From contig NC_034011.1 in assembly GCF_000346465.2 (NCBI RefSeq), positions 8,913,064 through 8,977,063 on the forward strand: a DNA stretch of 64,000 nt, given 5' to 3'. Both the position numbers and the translations under genes were made by a program. Source of the DNA: Prunus persica (Eukaryota > Streptophyta > Magnoliopsida > Rosales > Rosaceae). Under the pieces are notes generated by a model. The model made no database searches and was not told the DNA's origin. It saw only the letters and a program-made list of their open reading frames with translations. Of the stretch, positions 33,262 to 44,528 are shown in pieces; the first letter of the stretch is position 1; each line of letters starts with the position of its first letter.

Positions 33262-34443
33262 CTAAGCTGCACCCATTATAGCAAAAGTTGATGGTTTTGG
33301 GCTTGGAACCACATGCCTTGACATGAGCTTCAGAGGAAGAATCTCCTGCTCAGAAAAACCAACATTTTCTTGAGCCATCTCCTCTGCATCTTCAGACTTC
33401 CAACTTCCAAGGGGTATGAAGCTAGGACAATCCGGAACAGAGGAAGCCACTGCAGAAGACACTTGCTTAATTGGTTTAACCTCTTCAACCCCATTATCCA
33501 GTTTAGTCACAAATGGGTGGTTCAAGAGCATAGCAGCAGTAAACCTCTCTGAAGTGTTCCACATAAAGCAACATTGCAAGAAATCTTTAGCCTCTTTTGA
33601 TAACCAACCAGGAATGGCAGGAATTCTTGAAACAAGCAGGGCAGTTAACAGGTCCCGAACGTCAAATACGGCGCCAGGTGTGAAATCCCATGGATGCCTC
33701 CCAGTTAACATTTGCAACACAACACAACCTAACGCCCAAATATCAGAAGGCTGCTGTTGAATTCCATAAACCACAGCTTCTGGAGACAAATACATTGGTG
33801 TGCCTCCAAATGAAGGCTTCTCCCACTTCTGATTTGCCTTCTTTGTGAGCCCCAAGTCTCCGATTTTTGGCACAAAACAAGCACCACCAGAGGAACCAGC
33901 GGCATCAGACACAAGCAGAATATTCTCAGGCTTGAGATCACAATGCACAAAACCCCTTTCGTGGATGTACTTAATCCCTTTCAAAATCGACTCTATATAC
34001 TTTCTGACTTGGAATTCACGCAACCCAAAACCCCTTGATTTCTCAATCAAATCCGCCATTGTTCCTCCATCCGCGTACTCCAAGAACACATTGAATAAAT
34101 GACGGCCATCAGCGCCAATCGTCTCATCCTCTCCATAGCAGTTGATAACAAAAGGGCAGTGACGAAAAATGTAAAGAAGAATATCTTCCCCCATCAGATC
34201 ATGCGCCTGAGAGGCCAATGTCGATTTCACGGCCACAATCCTCGGCACACCCTTCAAACACAACCTGGGTTTTTTCACGAAACCCAAATAAACCGACCCG
34301 AATCCGCCTTGGCCGAGCATCGGCCCTCGAACCCACTCGCAGCCACTTAGTGTAACTGTCAAGTAATGATCTGCATCATCTGCAGAATCGTCTACAACTA
34401 TTATCTCATCATGGGTTGCTCTTTTTCTCTTGAGACCCGCCAT
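33262..34443 (-). CDS. MAPKKK-like serine/threonine protein kinase
   Basis: An intact intronless frame of 393 residues, the usual size for the short plant MEKK-type MAPKKKs that feed stress and hormone MAPK cascades. A basic KRKR (residues 5-8) may be a nuclear signal. Kinase features in order: G-rich loop GQGGFGSV (44-51), VAVK with Lys73, likely helix-C Glu86, catalytic loop HCDLKPEN (167-174), metal-binding DLG (196-198), activation-segment end GTPMYLSPE, and the PSDIWALGCVVLQMLTGRHPW region. Cys168 in place of Arg makes it a non-RD kinase, which I recall as common in this subgroup. Leu replaces Phe in DFG. The C-terminal about 100 residues are low-complexity with no domain. The start is the first ATG after a purine-rich leader. 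The gene stands alone, with duplicated noncoding DNA behind it. Confidence 0.9.
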   Translation of the reverse strand: MAGLKRKRATHDEIIVVDDSADDADHYLTVTLSGCEWVRGPMLGQGGFGSVYLGFVKKPRLCLKGVPRIVAVKSTLASQAHDLMGEDILLYIFRHCPFVINCYGEDETIGADGRHLFNVFLEYADGGTMADLIEKSRGFGLREFQVRKYIESILKGIKYIHERGFVHCDLKPENILLVSDAAGSSGGACFVPKIGDLGLTKKANQKWEKPSFGGTPMYLSPEAVVYGIQQQPSDIWALGCVVLQMLTGRHPWDFTPGAVFDVRDLLTALLVSRIPAIPGWLSKEAKDFLQCCFMWNTSERFTAAMLLNHPFVTKLDNGVEEVKPIKQVSSAVASSVPDCPSFIPLGSWKSEDAEEMAQENVGFSEQEILPLKLMSRHVVPSPKPSTFAIMGAA

Positions 34444-34637
34444 TGCTTTTGTACACTTCGTTCAAAAGTGAAGAACAAAGCTTTTTCCGAAGATACAAAG
34501 ATTCTGGGTTGTAGAAGAAGAGCAGAACTTGTGGGCTAACAAAAACAAAAGAGACGACGGAGAACAAGAGCAGAACTTGCGGGTTGTAGAAGAAGCAGTG
34601 GAAGCAGATCGCAGAGCGATTGATGAACGAACAAGTC

Positions 34638-34668
34638 GATGATGATGATGATGATGATGATGATGATA
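34638..34668. repeat. (GAT)n microsatellite in the kinase leader or promoter
   Basis: About ten GAT triplets between the TATA-like site and the kinase start, so a length-variable tract within the probable 5' UTR. Confidence 0.95.
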
Positions 34669-34787
34669 TGAAGAAGAGAGTTGGAATTGAAAGAAACCCT
34701 TTAGGCTTTACGAAAGATCTGCGTATTCTTGACGCTGTTGGGGTTTTTCGAAATCCAACTTTCTCTTTCCTAGTTGCGTTGGGAAAT

Positions 34788-34800
34788 TGGGTATATATAA
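34788..34800 (-). promoter_or_regulatory. Candidate TATA box of the kinase gene
   Basis: On the minus strand AAGTTATATATACCC lies about 345 bp before the kinase ATG, followed by a GC/purine-rich stretch. This would give a leader of about 310 bp. It is the best TATA-like site in the region and is unproven. Confidence 0.45.
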
Positions 34801-34859
34801 CTTTCCAACGGTCATTTTTTTCTTTTCGCCGCGGCCATTTAGTGCGCTCTAATTAATAA

Positions 34860-35660
34860 TCGAATAAAATATATTATTTTTCTCTTTTTTGAAGTCAAAT
34901 TTGAAATAGCCTCGTAAATCTGCACCTGTGAACTTATTTGTAATTTAAATTTTTTAGATTTTGTCGCGGACAAAATCTTGGAGACGAGGTTAAAAAAAAA
35001 TAATTGTCATTTTATTCCATGTCTTTTTTTTATATTATATTTCTTGTATTTTTAATTTTATTTTTTTAATAGATTATTCAAGACAAAATAAAAAAGAGGA
35101 AAACCATTACACATGACTCCTCAAGTGAATAATGCCCCCAGTTGGTTCCAATGATGCATTCTATGTTAGAAATAAAGGCACTATTACTTTCTCTGAAGGA
35201 AAATACTCCCCCACATCATGATCCAGTGGAACCGCCTCCGCCAATGATTGCATCGTCCTTGTACTCGATTGTATCATACTATGAGGACCGAGAGTATATC
35301 AATTGTATGATGAGTGAGATGTGAATTTTATAATAAATATGGACACGTAGCAATTGAAAATCTTATCCGAAAATTTAATCTTAAATTTTTTTGAAAATCT
35401 TATCTGGAAATTTTATCTGAAATTTGAGATGAAAATTTTATAATAAATAATCACGTGGCAACCGAAAATTTTATCCAAAAATCTTATCAAAATTAATGGT
35501 TTAAATATAAAAAATAGAAAATAAATTAAAGTAAATAGTAATTGCCCTTGCCCTTTGGGGTTGAAACAAAAAAAGCAATGGCTACCATTATTCACGTGAA
35601 CAGTGACAAACCTTGCCTTTCCTTTGCCCTTTGGGGTGAAGATGCTCTTAGACTTCGACA
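34860..35660. other. No gene seen; MITE end relic at 35530-35648
   Basis: AT-rich. A pair of ATTTTATAATAAATA repeats lies near 35320 and 35430. 35530-35648 resembles the right part of the Tourist-like MITEs (CCTTTGCCCTTTGGGGTG, then GATGCTCTTAG), with no recognisable left end. Confidence 0.45.
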
Positions 35661-35664
35661 ACCC

Positions 35665-35820
<156 letters not shown>

Positions 35821-35824
35821 GATA

Positions 35825-38009
35825 GCTTTTAGACCCACCCCTTCCCTCTTGTTAGTAAGAGGTGGGCATGATCTGGTTCTGCCTAGTTCTCACCTAAAAC
35901 CGAAATATAAATCAGTATTATTCATCTAGTGTGGTATGGTCTATTTATTGACTAAAATGACTAGGAGAACCGGACTTGGTTCTATGGAATTGCAATTAAT
36001 ATTGTATCCAATTATATTGAGATTTTTCCACATTAATTTATAATTTTTTTATAAAATTATTTGGATATGATTTATTTAATTATTTATTTAGATGAGGTAG
36101 TAAATTTTCCTTAAATTGTAAAAGATTATAGGCTCGAGCGAACAAATATGGCCTCATAAAAACCTTACCCAAGAAATTATTTGGATACGCTATTGGAATT
36201 GACATGTCTTCCAATTAAGTTACACACTCGAGCGAACAAATGTGTTCTAATGGATACCGTATCCACTATGCAATTAATACCATATCCATTATTGAGTTTT
36301 TTCCACATCAATTTATAAAGTTTATAGAAGTATTTGGATACGCTTTCATCCTATTGAAAAGTTGTACATATTAAAAAAAGTAAATTGTTGTAGATCTCCT
36401 CAAATTAGGACCCTAATCGAACTTAACTCCATGAACTAAAAAGTTAGCCAATTTAACGCCTTTCGTTAAATTTTATCACATTTCATCTAAAATTGCATCA
36501 TTAGTGGCATGCGAGACACATGTGCAATATAATTGGAGAGCAATATAGTTCTTCTAACCCATTTTCCTCCCACTATTCATCTTCCCTAATAGTTGAGGCC
36601 AAATCAAAAACAGCGGAGCCCTAAATTCACAAATTCCATCATTACAGACAATTGTTATGACATACCCTCCCATTGCATACAGTTGAGAATGAGGAGAAGA
36701 AGATGAAGTGGTTAGAAGATGCGAAGGAACATGCCTCGAGCAAATGGTTCAGCTGAGTCCAACTTCAAATAGCTGGAGCAAGAGGTTCTCCGTGTGTTCT
36801 AGAGATAAGGTGCCTTCAGTCCAATCCATAGTCTAAAATATTGATAATATCAACAAAATATCGAGGATATTATCGTTTTTTTTTAGTCACGGATTCGGTA
36901 CGTATCCATACACATATCATATAAATATCGACAATATCGATGATAATATAGGAGAATATCGATATCGATAATTTCGCTCACACTTCAGCAATATTTTGTC
37001 AAAATATCGCTATAATATCAAAAAATATCAATGCAATGGAAAAAATGAAAAAAAAAAAAAAAACACACACACACACACACAAAGCACACATGCAAAGGGG
37101 ATTCAAACCCCTGCCATTTCACTCCTCCAATGCCTTAACCACCACGTTGCTTAAGTTTTTGTGATAATATGCTAAAATATGTATACTTTACTTGTTTTGT
37201 TTTGAACTATTTTTGCAAAAATTAGATTTTCACATGAGAATGTGAGTCTTTGACCTTTCCTTTTTGGGATCAAATCGAGCGGCTTATGGAAAGAATCTGA
37301 GACTCAATCTTCAAATGATTTTGCTTATGGACAACGTCAACTAATCTCGGATCCATATGGGTGACATGTTAACAATTACATGCAAAACTATTTGGGGATT
37401 TATCATTTGATGACTACTCTTCATACTACACTTACTCTACACATAGAGATGATGAAGATAGTGAAAAATTTGAACCTCATATGAACTCTATGTGGTACTA
37501 AATCACTCATGTATCTTTCGATGCAATGTATAAAGTGTAAAATATTATAGTAAATCATTATATATAAATGATTATGGTGTGTTTAATCTTCTTTCATTAA
37601 TTACTACATATTTTCTATACTAACAGTGTTCTTCAGCTTGGTGTATAATCAACTTAAATCAGTTAAACCCATCATGTAATGCATTTTCTTCCAATTTTTT
37701 GTGATAAACTAATAGATAATTGACTAAATAAACATCCTCCAAAGTTTCAATAAAAATTTCCAAGTTTTTCTTACAATTTCCGTGGTTTTTATTCAATTTT
37801 TATCTATATTGGTAATATCTTGATATTTCCATCGAAATTTCTGTGTTTTTGAGCTACCGATATTTCTGATACCATCGATATTTTAGACTTTGGTCTGATT
37901 TGACATAAATTATCCCCATCATTTGTTACCAAGTTAACCGAGCCTAGTCCTGGTGCAAAATTTGTATTTACACGTCTATCAATGGTTGTTAAAAGCCCAA
38001 TGCTCCACA
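35825..38009. repeat. Dispersed repeat, copy 2, with insert and inverted tail
   Basis: Matches 3554-4700 up to 36825, is interrupted by the TIR element 36826-37893, and resumes with CATTTGTTACCAAGTTAA. The last 34 bp (37976-38009) match copy 1 (4717-4750) in the opposite orientation: TGTGGAGCATT...CAACCATTGA in copy 1 is read here as TCAATGGTTG...AATGCTCCACA. It ends 57 bp before the PIF element. Confidence 0.82.
36826..37893. mobile_element. TIR element of 1.07 kb with ATATCG sub-terminal repeats
   Basis: Comparison with copy 1 of the repeat gives the insertion edges. The inverted ends are CCATAGTCTAAAATATTGAT and, as reverse complement of the right end, CCAAAGTCTAAAATATCGAT. Both flanks keep a decayed target (GTCCAAT left, GTCTGAT right). 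Many ATATCG motifs fill the first 200 bp. Near 37083-37155 a tRNA-like stretch (B box GGTTTGAATCC on the minus strand) is embedded. No transposase frame. Mutator-like or another class II element. Confidence 0.75.
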
Positions 38010-38066
38010 ATGACATTTTTAGTTTCAATTTTTTTTTTGGACAGAAACATTTTATAAAATTTGTAA

Positions 38067-39977
38067 GGCCATCTCCAACTGATAAGGCTAAACCTAAAAT
38101 ATCCCAAATTATAGTCCAAAATCTCTCCCAACCCAGGAAAATGAAGGGACCAAAATTTGGGAAAACCCAAACTTGGACCCAAATAGCAGTCCAAGTATTT
38201 CCTGGACCCAAAACTATTCATGGAGCCCACCTGCATCTGAAGCAACCCCAATGTACAAAGAATCTGACGTGGGCCCTAGCTCTTGCTGTGCTGCTGCTTT
38301 TTGGTAGCTTGTTACACCACATGTCAAGCTGCTGTGAAGTTGCCTTTGGAATCCAACGGCAACAATTCAATTTGTTTTTTTTAAATTCTAAATGTAACTT
38401 AAATCAACGATCTAGATTAAATCTAAACTATTTTATTGGTAAAAAAAAAATGATCCAACAGCTGAAATTTAAATCCAAGGGTCAAAATAATATTTTAAAT
38501 TAATCTAGATCAGATCCACCCTCAAAACTCACTCCAAACTCTATAAATACTCATCCATTTCTCAAATAATCTACCAAAAATATTTTATCTATTTGTTAAT
38601 TTATTTTTCCTTTGTCAATCTCATCAATCTCCTTTCAATCTTGTTGAAGATGTCCACAAAATCTCAAAGAGGTGTGAATTGGAGGCTCGAAGAAGATGAG
38701 GCATTGTGTAATGGGTGGGTTTCTGTCAGTGAAGATAAGGCTATTGGCACCAATCAAGCAAGTGACACATTTTGGAAGTGTGTATATCAAAAGTTTCTGG
38801 AAAATGATCCGGGCATTAGTGGACCCGAGCGACAAACATATCAAGTCATTGCTTCTCGGTTCAAGACTATCAACCAACAATGTTTTCTTTGGAAGACATG
38901 CTTAACTAAGACCAATACGAACCTACAAAGTGGCTCAAATCTATATGATGTGGTAAGTAACCATTCTTATTATATCTTTAAATTTATATTTGTAATTTTA
39001 TTCAATTCCAAACTTAAGTTTATTTTTTCATGCGTAGGATGTGTATGCAAAACCGATCTTTTTTAATGATAATAAGCCTCCAAATAGGCCTTTCAAGTTG
39101 TACCATGCTTGGGAAATCTTAAAAGATTGCCCAAACGGGAACTATATAAATGAGCCTCCCACACAACGCTCTTCTGGAGTTAGTGCAAGTATGGTGAATT
39201 TGGATGATGACACAGACGATATCACCATGCCTAGTCCAAGGCCTGAGTGACGAGATAAACAAAAGGATGCAAAAAAAAAAAAAAAGGAAGATGGCTGACC
39301 CTTCTCAACAAGCAAGGGATAAGTACTTGAAATCATTGGTTGAGCAAGGTATTACTTTCGAGGAGGATAGGAGAAGAAAGCTCAACATATTGGACAAGTT
39401 TGTCCAAGATCAAGTTGATGCTTATGCATATCAGAAGCAATAAAATAAGGAGCCCAAAAACAAAAAATAATGTCCATGGACGTCAAATTTACTCCAAGAA
39501 AAAGAAGTATTGGGGGGATAAACAAGATGAAATTATGCAAAACATGCACCTGGTCAACAGTCTACCGTTAATCTTGAAGACAACTCGGGGGACTATTATC
39601 CAACCCGATGGTGGTTATTAGTTTATTCCTATTGGGTTTCATGTATGGTGAATTTGAAGTGTTGTGTGCTTTCTTTTAGAATTATGTTGTGTGTTTTCTT
39701 TTGGAATAAAATTATATTTGTGGAATTTCAAATTTTTAAGGTCAAATTGTTCAAAAAATTTAATTATGAAGTCATTTAAAAGATTGAATGAAGAAAAGTT
39801 ATCCAGAAAAAAAAAATTAAACTTAAACCATTCTTAAACAATTTAATAAAGTTGCAGACTTAAAATTTGAGTCCGGAGGGTTGGGAGAAAAAACGATTTG
39901 AGTATGGGCAAAACCCAAATAGTTATTTTTTTTAGGGGAAAAATTTAGGTTTAGCCCCAAATGAGTTGGAGAAGGCC
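38067..39977 (+). mobile_element. PIF/Harbinger element with ORF1 only (TSD TAA)
   Basis: The ends GGCCATCTCCAACT (left) and GGCCTTCTCCAACT (reverse complement of right), each followed within 20 bp by GGCTAAACCTAAA, form TIRs of about 34 bp. A 3-bp TAA duplication flanks them (38064-38066, 39978-39980). These are the hallmarks of PIF/Harbinger. Inside is the Myb-like ORF1 but no DDE transposase, so the element could move only with help. Confidence 0.9.
38650..39443 (+). pseudogene. PIF/Harbinger ORF1, Myb/SANT-like with NAM-associated tail
   Basis: In PIF/Harbinger elements the ORF1 protein partners the DDE transposase, binds DNA and helps nuclear import. Exon 1 (38650-38952) starts MSTKSQRGVNWRLEEDEALC, a trihelix/Myb-like repeat, with FWKCVYQKF and RFKTINQQCFLWKTCL following. 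GT at 38953 and AG at 39036-39037 bound an 85-bp intron. Exon 2 reads DVYAKPIFFNDN and FKLYHAWEILKDCPNGNY. TGA at 39248-39250 and a frame change in the oligo(A) at 39270-39284 separate the C-terminal part (ARDKYLKSLVEQG...KFVQDQVDAYAYQKQ, stop 39443). Without the two lesions it would be about 235 residues. Confidence 0.85.
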
Positions 39978-39980
39978 TAA

Positions 39981-40401
39981 GAGCACATCCACAATTTGTA
40001 ATGGCAAAACACAAGGGGAGGCAAAGGTAGTTACTTTGCAAGTGAATAGTGCATGCCCTAGCAATTTTTTTGATGCATTCTCACCCATTGCGATGGCAAC
40101 CCAAGGGCAACCACTATTTACATGAGTTATGAAGAGGAAAATTTGTATGAATTTTGGTGTGGGAAGTAAAGACCATGGCTAGGTATTTATAGAAAAAAAA
40201 TTATGAATTTTTTGGTATTTTTTTCTTTTTTTATTTATTTAAATTTTTATGGTATTTAAATTGGCCGCAGACGTCAACTTGCCCATTCAACAGCCAGGCA
40301 AGTCTTGCCTTTGGGCTTATCTAGTTTCATGGGGGCCACTTCTTGCCATGAACATTTTTCCTTAATGAGGGTTGTTTTTGGAGCCTAGGCCCAAAGTGCT
40401 C
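39981..40401. mobile_element. Tourist-like MITE sharing the TAA of the PIF element
   Basis: The ends GAGCACATCC (left) and GAGCACTTTGG (reverse complement of right) are flanked by TAA at 39978-39980 and 40402-40404. The left TAA is also the right duplication of the PIF element. The interior has Lys/Gly-rich noncoding text similar to the MITE at 28128. Confidence 0.75.
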
Positions 40402-40633
40402 TAAAACAAATGCAACATATCACTAAGGAAACAATAGACAATATTTTTTCCTCGCCATAAGGTATTTTCCTTACTGTTTTACCATAAGGCGTCCTCAAGC
40501 AGTCTTAATTTCCAAAGATACAAGAGATAATAACGAGGTGGTATCTACTAGTGTAATTTGTGTCATCTTCTGCCAAGTCAAATCTAGTGCTTGGGGATTC
40601 TTTAGGACCTTTAACAAAGCCACACTTTATTTT

Positions 40634-40761
40634 GGGTGCTGATTTTCTCACTTTTGTTTTGTCCACTTACACTCCCTTTTATTTTTATTTTTTTTAAACT
40701 TTTTTCTACAACGTACAAGGGAGTCTAAGAGGACAAAAGATGAGTGAGAAAATCAACTCCC
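40634..40761. mobile_element. hAT-type MITE with perfect 8-bp target duplication
   Basis: Inverted arms of about 45 bp: GGGTGCTGATTTTCTCACTT left, GGGAGTTGATTTTCTCACTC as reverse complement of the right. TTTATTTT flanks both sides exactly (40626-40633, 40762-40769). Eight base pairs is the hAT signature. The element at 27316-27882 has related ends. Confidence 0.9.
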
Positions 40762-40769
40762 TTTATTTT

Positions 40770-41050
40770 TTGATAATTTGCCCAAAAGGAATTGACTTGG
40801 GGTTTTGAGGGCATCAGAATGAGTAGAAGTGGAGATAGCAACGACCTTGAGGTCTTCCTCCACCTCCACATGTGTGGTGGTGGCGGCGGTGGTAGAATTA
40901 GGGTTCGGAGGGGTGCTTATATCGAAGGAAATGACCTTGTCGGGATCGTAGGTAACCTTGTTCAAGGCAAGGCTTGTAGGCGATCTCGATGGTTATCCAA
41001 CCCATCACTACCCCAACTATCGCTATCAGTGCGCTGGTTATTGCTCCCAT
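40770..41050 (-). pseudogene. Small single-membrane-span protein, frameshifted
   Basis: The ATG at 41050 opens MGAITSALIAIVGVVMGWIT, a hydrophobic N-terminal anchor, then IEIAYKPCLEQG. This pattern recalls a short conserved plant membrane protein whose name I cannot give. After about 32 residues the frame departs, and a second frame (KVTYDPDKVISFDISTPPNP) carries on to the MITE target site. A purine-rich leader precedes the ATG. The lack of introns could mean a retrocopy. The MITE at 40634-40761 truncates or borders the 3' end. Confidence 0.4.
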
Positions 41051-41802
41051 TTTCTTCTTCTCCTTCGTCTTCTTTTTACTCTCTTCTGGTTCTTCTTCTT
41101 TCTTGATTTTCACTCTCAACTGACGACTTTGTGCTATTTTGGATTTGGGATTTGGGATTTAGTGACAAGTAGCTCTCCATTGAGATTTTTGCTTGCTGTG
41201 TTACTTTGCACTAGCGACTCTACCCTCTAATTTCGTTCGACGTGTGCCTCGAGTGACATAATGGACGGAATTTTTGATGAAATGTGATAAAATCTAACAA
41301 CATGAATAAAATTGGCTATAGTTATTAATTCGCGGACTAAATTGGCTGATTTTTTTAGTTGAAGGGCTTAATTTGTACAAGTGTCATAGTTCACAAGGTA
41401 AAACGGCTGAAAATCTTATTTTGTTAAAAAAGGATTAGTTATTGATTTGCCCTTGAAACTCAACTGTAGTCCCACTTTGGCCCCCAAATTTCACTTTGGT
41501 ATCTCATTTTGCCCCAATTCCATCTATTATGTTTTAGACCCATCAGTTTTGTTATGTGGCATAAAAGGACCCAGCTAATGTCAAAAGACTCCCTATAGGT
41601 TTGGGGTAATTCTTAATATGGGTCTCGAGATATCAATTTCATCAATTTACACCCTAATGTTTTCAAACTTGTCCAATTTTATCCTTCTGTTAAATTGACC
41701 ATTTGGTCAATCTTTAATTGTTGATGTAGCAACAATGGGACCTATCCCAACTAACAGTTTAAGTAGTTTTTTTTACAAATAAATAATTTAAAATTTTAGA
41801 AA

Positions 41803-42240
41803 TGTTAGGTTTTTGTGTGGAGCCCACTAACTATTCATTTGGAGACTTCGGGTAAAGTTTGTCCGCAACTTTCCCTTAGTACACATTCAGGTGGGTTGGC
41901 TGCCTCTACCCAATCTGCCTATAAATAAGGGATTATCCTGCCCTTGCACATATACGAACTATCAGAGAAACAAGAGAGCCCAGGCAGAGAGACGAGAAAA
42001 GAAGAGGAGAAAAAAGAGAAGAAAAAGAGAGCAGAGAGAAATTCTCCAAGAGAGAAACATCAATGAGCCACATATATTGTAAACACTAAAATTGTAGCCC
42101 TCTTAAGGAGGCCTTTGAAAAAGTTACTGCTGCTGCTCTCCGAGGACGTAGGCATAGCCGAACCTCGTTAAATGTTGTGTCTCATCTACTTTACGTGCAG
42201 CTCAATATTCTTCTCACATAATCCCGTTCATCTTATAACA
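41803..42240 (+). repeat. 5' LTR of the 6.57-kb element
   Basis: TGTTAGG...TTATAACA, 438 bp. It contains a TATA-like CTATAAATAAGG (41920-41931) and a purine-rich R/U5-like stretch. It is followed by AGTTATCAACACGAGAAGCT, the likely primer-binding region. Confidence 0.92.
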
Positions 42241-42819
42241 AGTTATCAACACGAGAAGCTCTCAGGTATAATTTTTTGCACTGCACTATTATTTATACTA
42301 CTAACCATTGTGTTGATGGAAAGAAGAAAAGCTGTTGAAATTAGTCCAACCTGATTTCCTACTTCCACTAACATATAATAGTATGATGTATATATTATCT
42401 ACAATCCTGATCTCTTGGACTACAGGGGTCCAAGAGATTTGTAGTCACTCACCGTTGAATGTAAATTCAACGGTTCACTCACTCTTGCACTCCTTTTAAA
42501 AAACTTTTTTGAACCGCTAGATGTTACATCTAACGGTGGGTGACCACAATCTCTTGGACCCTTGTGGTCCAAGAGATCGGGGCTGATATTATCTATATGG
42601 AAAGCATTTGATTTGGGGGGCAAGTGTGATATCTTACACAAACATCTTTTGTATATAATATTATGGTATGATATCATGGCTTACGTTTTATTTTATTAGG
42701 CCCACATCAAGTTTTGTGGTTTATAGTAATATACTATATTATGTATGATAATATATGGTAATATAAGACACACATTAGGTGGTGGTTTTATCCCCATATT
42801 TATTTTATTTACTGTATGA

Positions 42820-43265
42820 TGTAGGTGCATTAGTCATACAATTTATTGATTGTATGGTGTAGGTTTATTACTCATATAGCAGTATTTATTTAAAAGTGTA
42901 GCGCGAGTTTACCGTCCACACAATTGTCTTTACTTTTATTTAAAAGTATGGAGCATAATTAGTGCCCATACAAGCTCATTTACTTTATTATTGTATGGTG
43001 TGGAATTAACCCCCATACAACAGACAATTTACTTTATTGCACATTTACTTTTATTTAAAGTATGATGCAGGATTAACATCCATACATGAGGCAATTTAAT
43101 TTATGAATTTAGTTTACCGCACATTTAATTTTATTTAAGGTATGGTGCGAGATTAACGTCCATACAACAAGCAATTTAATTTATGAATTTATTTCACCAT
43201 ACATTTACATTTATTTAAAGTATGGTGTAGGTTTATCGTCCATACCAGCAATTTATTTTACGGAT
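42820..43265 (+). repeat. Tandem repeats of about 60-75 bp in the internal region
   Basis: At least six units with the core TATGGTG(T/C)(A/G)G...TTA...CCATAC and TTTACTTTTATTTAAA. A separate 33-bp doublet (ATGTCCATACCATGAGAATA) lies at 43776-43841, and CATTCCAGAAGAA units at 46125-46225. Confidence 0.8.
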
Positions 43266-44528
43266 TAATTGTGCAGTATGATGAGTTTTTTTTTACAGTA
43301 CACATATCAGGACTAGAAGTTCCTTGATCCTCATCATACAACTACATCAGGACTTGAAGATCTTTGATGATGATATTGATATAAGAGCTGACAGTCTCTC
43401 TAGTACTATACTTGTAAACAATAGATCGGACTTGAAGATCCTTGATTATTGACATGTAAATAAGGGCCTAGAGTTCCTTGATGATGTAACAGTACGGTAT
43501 TTGTTAATATGACGTACACATAAAAAATAATTGTACTGGCAAATGTACTGTACACATGAATAGATACGTATTCATGAGTTGATGAATAGTGTATACATGA
43601 ATAGTGACGTATATATGAATATTAACCATCTTGGGTAAATCGTCACTATATACAAAAGGGGACCTCCAGTTCCTTAAACTCATGGATGAGCAATTAAATG
43701 AGATGCCAGAAGTTCCTCAAAATATAGACAATTATGTTAGGACTTGAAGTCCCGAAATATGTACAGAAAATTATAAAAATGTCCATACCATGAGAATATG
43801 TGATTTTGACAAATGTCCATACCATGAGAATATGTGATTTTGGCCTGAAGTTCAAAATCTAACAGTGTTGAGAACCTAAAGTTCCAACAGTTAAATGGAC
43901 AACCTTTGAGGTATTATTGCAAATTGTGGTACACCATATATTTCTTTGGCGAAAGAAAATGATGAATTTATTAAAGTTCGATTATGTTATAATCGACACC
44001 TCAAGGAAGAAATATATTTTGTGAATTCCAGTTGTTAAGAATACACCGTGAAATGGATAATATCAGGATAAACCTTAAATGATGAATTGAGGCTCCCCAC
44101 ATATTTTGTTATATTACATGATCTGGGGCCGAAAGCTCATGAATCCAAATATATGAGAAAATTCCGAACCTGAAATTTTGGGTATATAGTAGTTAATGCT
44201 CGTCACTACTATATTGCAATATTATCATGACTTTCCTCAATTCATATTTCGTACCTATCTAAAAAGGGCAAATAAATTCTGAGGTCGTGTTTAGCCCTGG
44301 CCAGAAGTTCCGAACTCATATGCATTGAAATATGTAATTTGAGAGATTTGATGTGGTTATTTGAACCTATGAGGCACAAGGTTCCAAACCGTCATTTTGA
44401 AAAGATGTGAAAACCACAGGTGCAAGTTTAAGAATTTGCGCAATTATTATAACAGGAAACGAGCATACAATAGATAGATTTTTCCACCTGCAAGGAAAAG
44501 CAGGCTTTACAAAATCTATAAAATTACA

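Noticed and set aside
37083..37155. tRNA gene or SINE on the minus strand
   Set aside because: A B-box-like GGTTTGAATCC is present, but there is no cloverleaf, no tail on the correct side and no duplication. It is embedded in a TIR element.
38593..38649. Upstream ATG of the PIF ORF1 (19 extra residues, hydrophobic)
   Set aside because: The Myb-like protein family starts at the SQRG block. The extension is translated 5' UTR.
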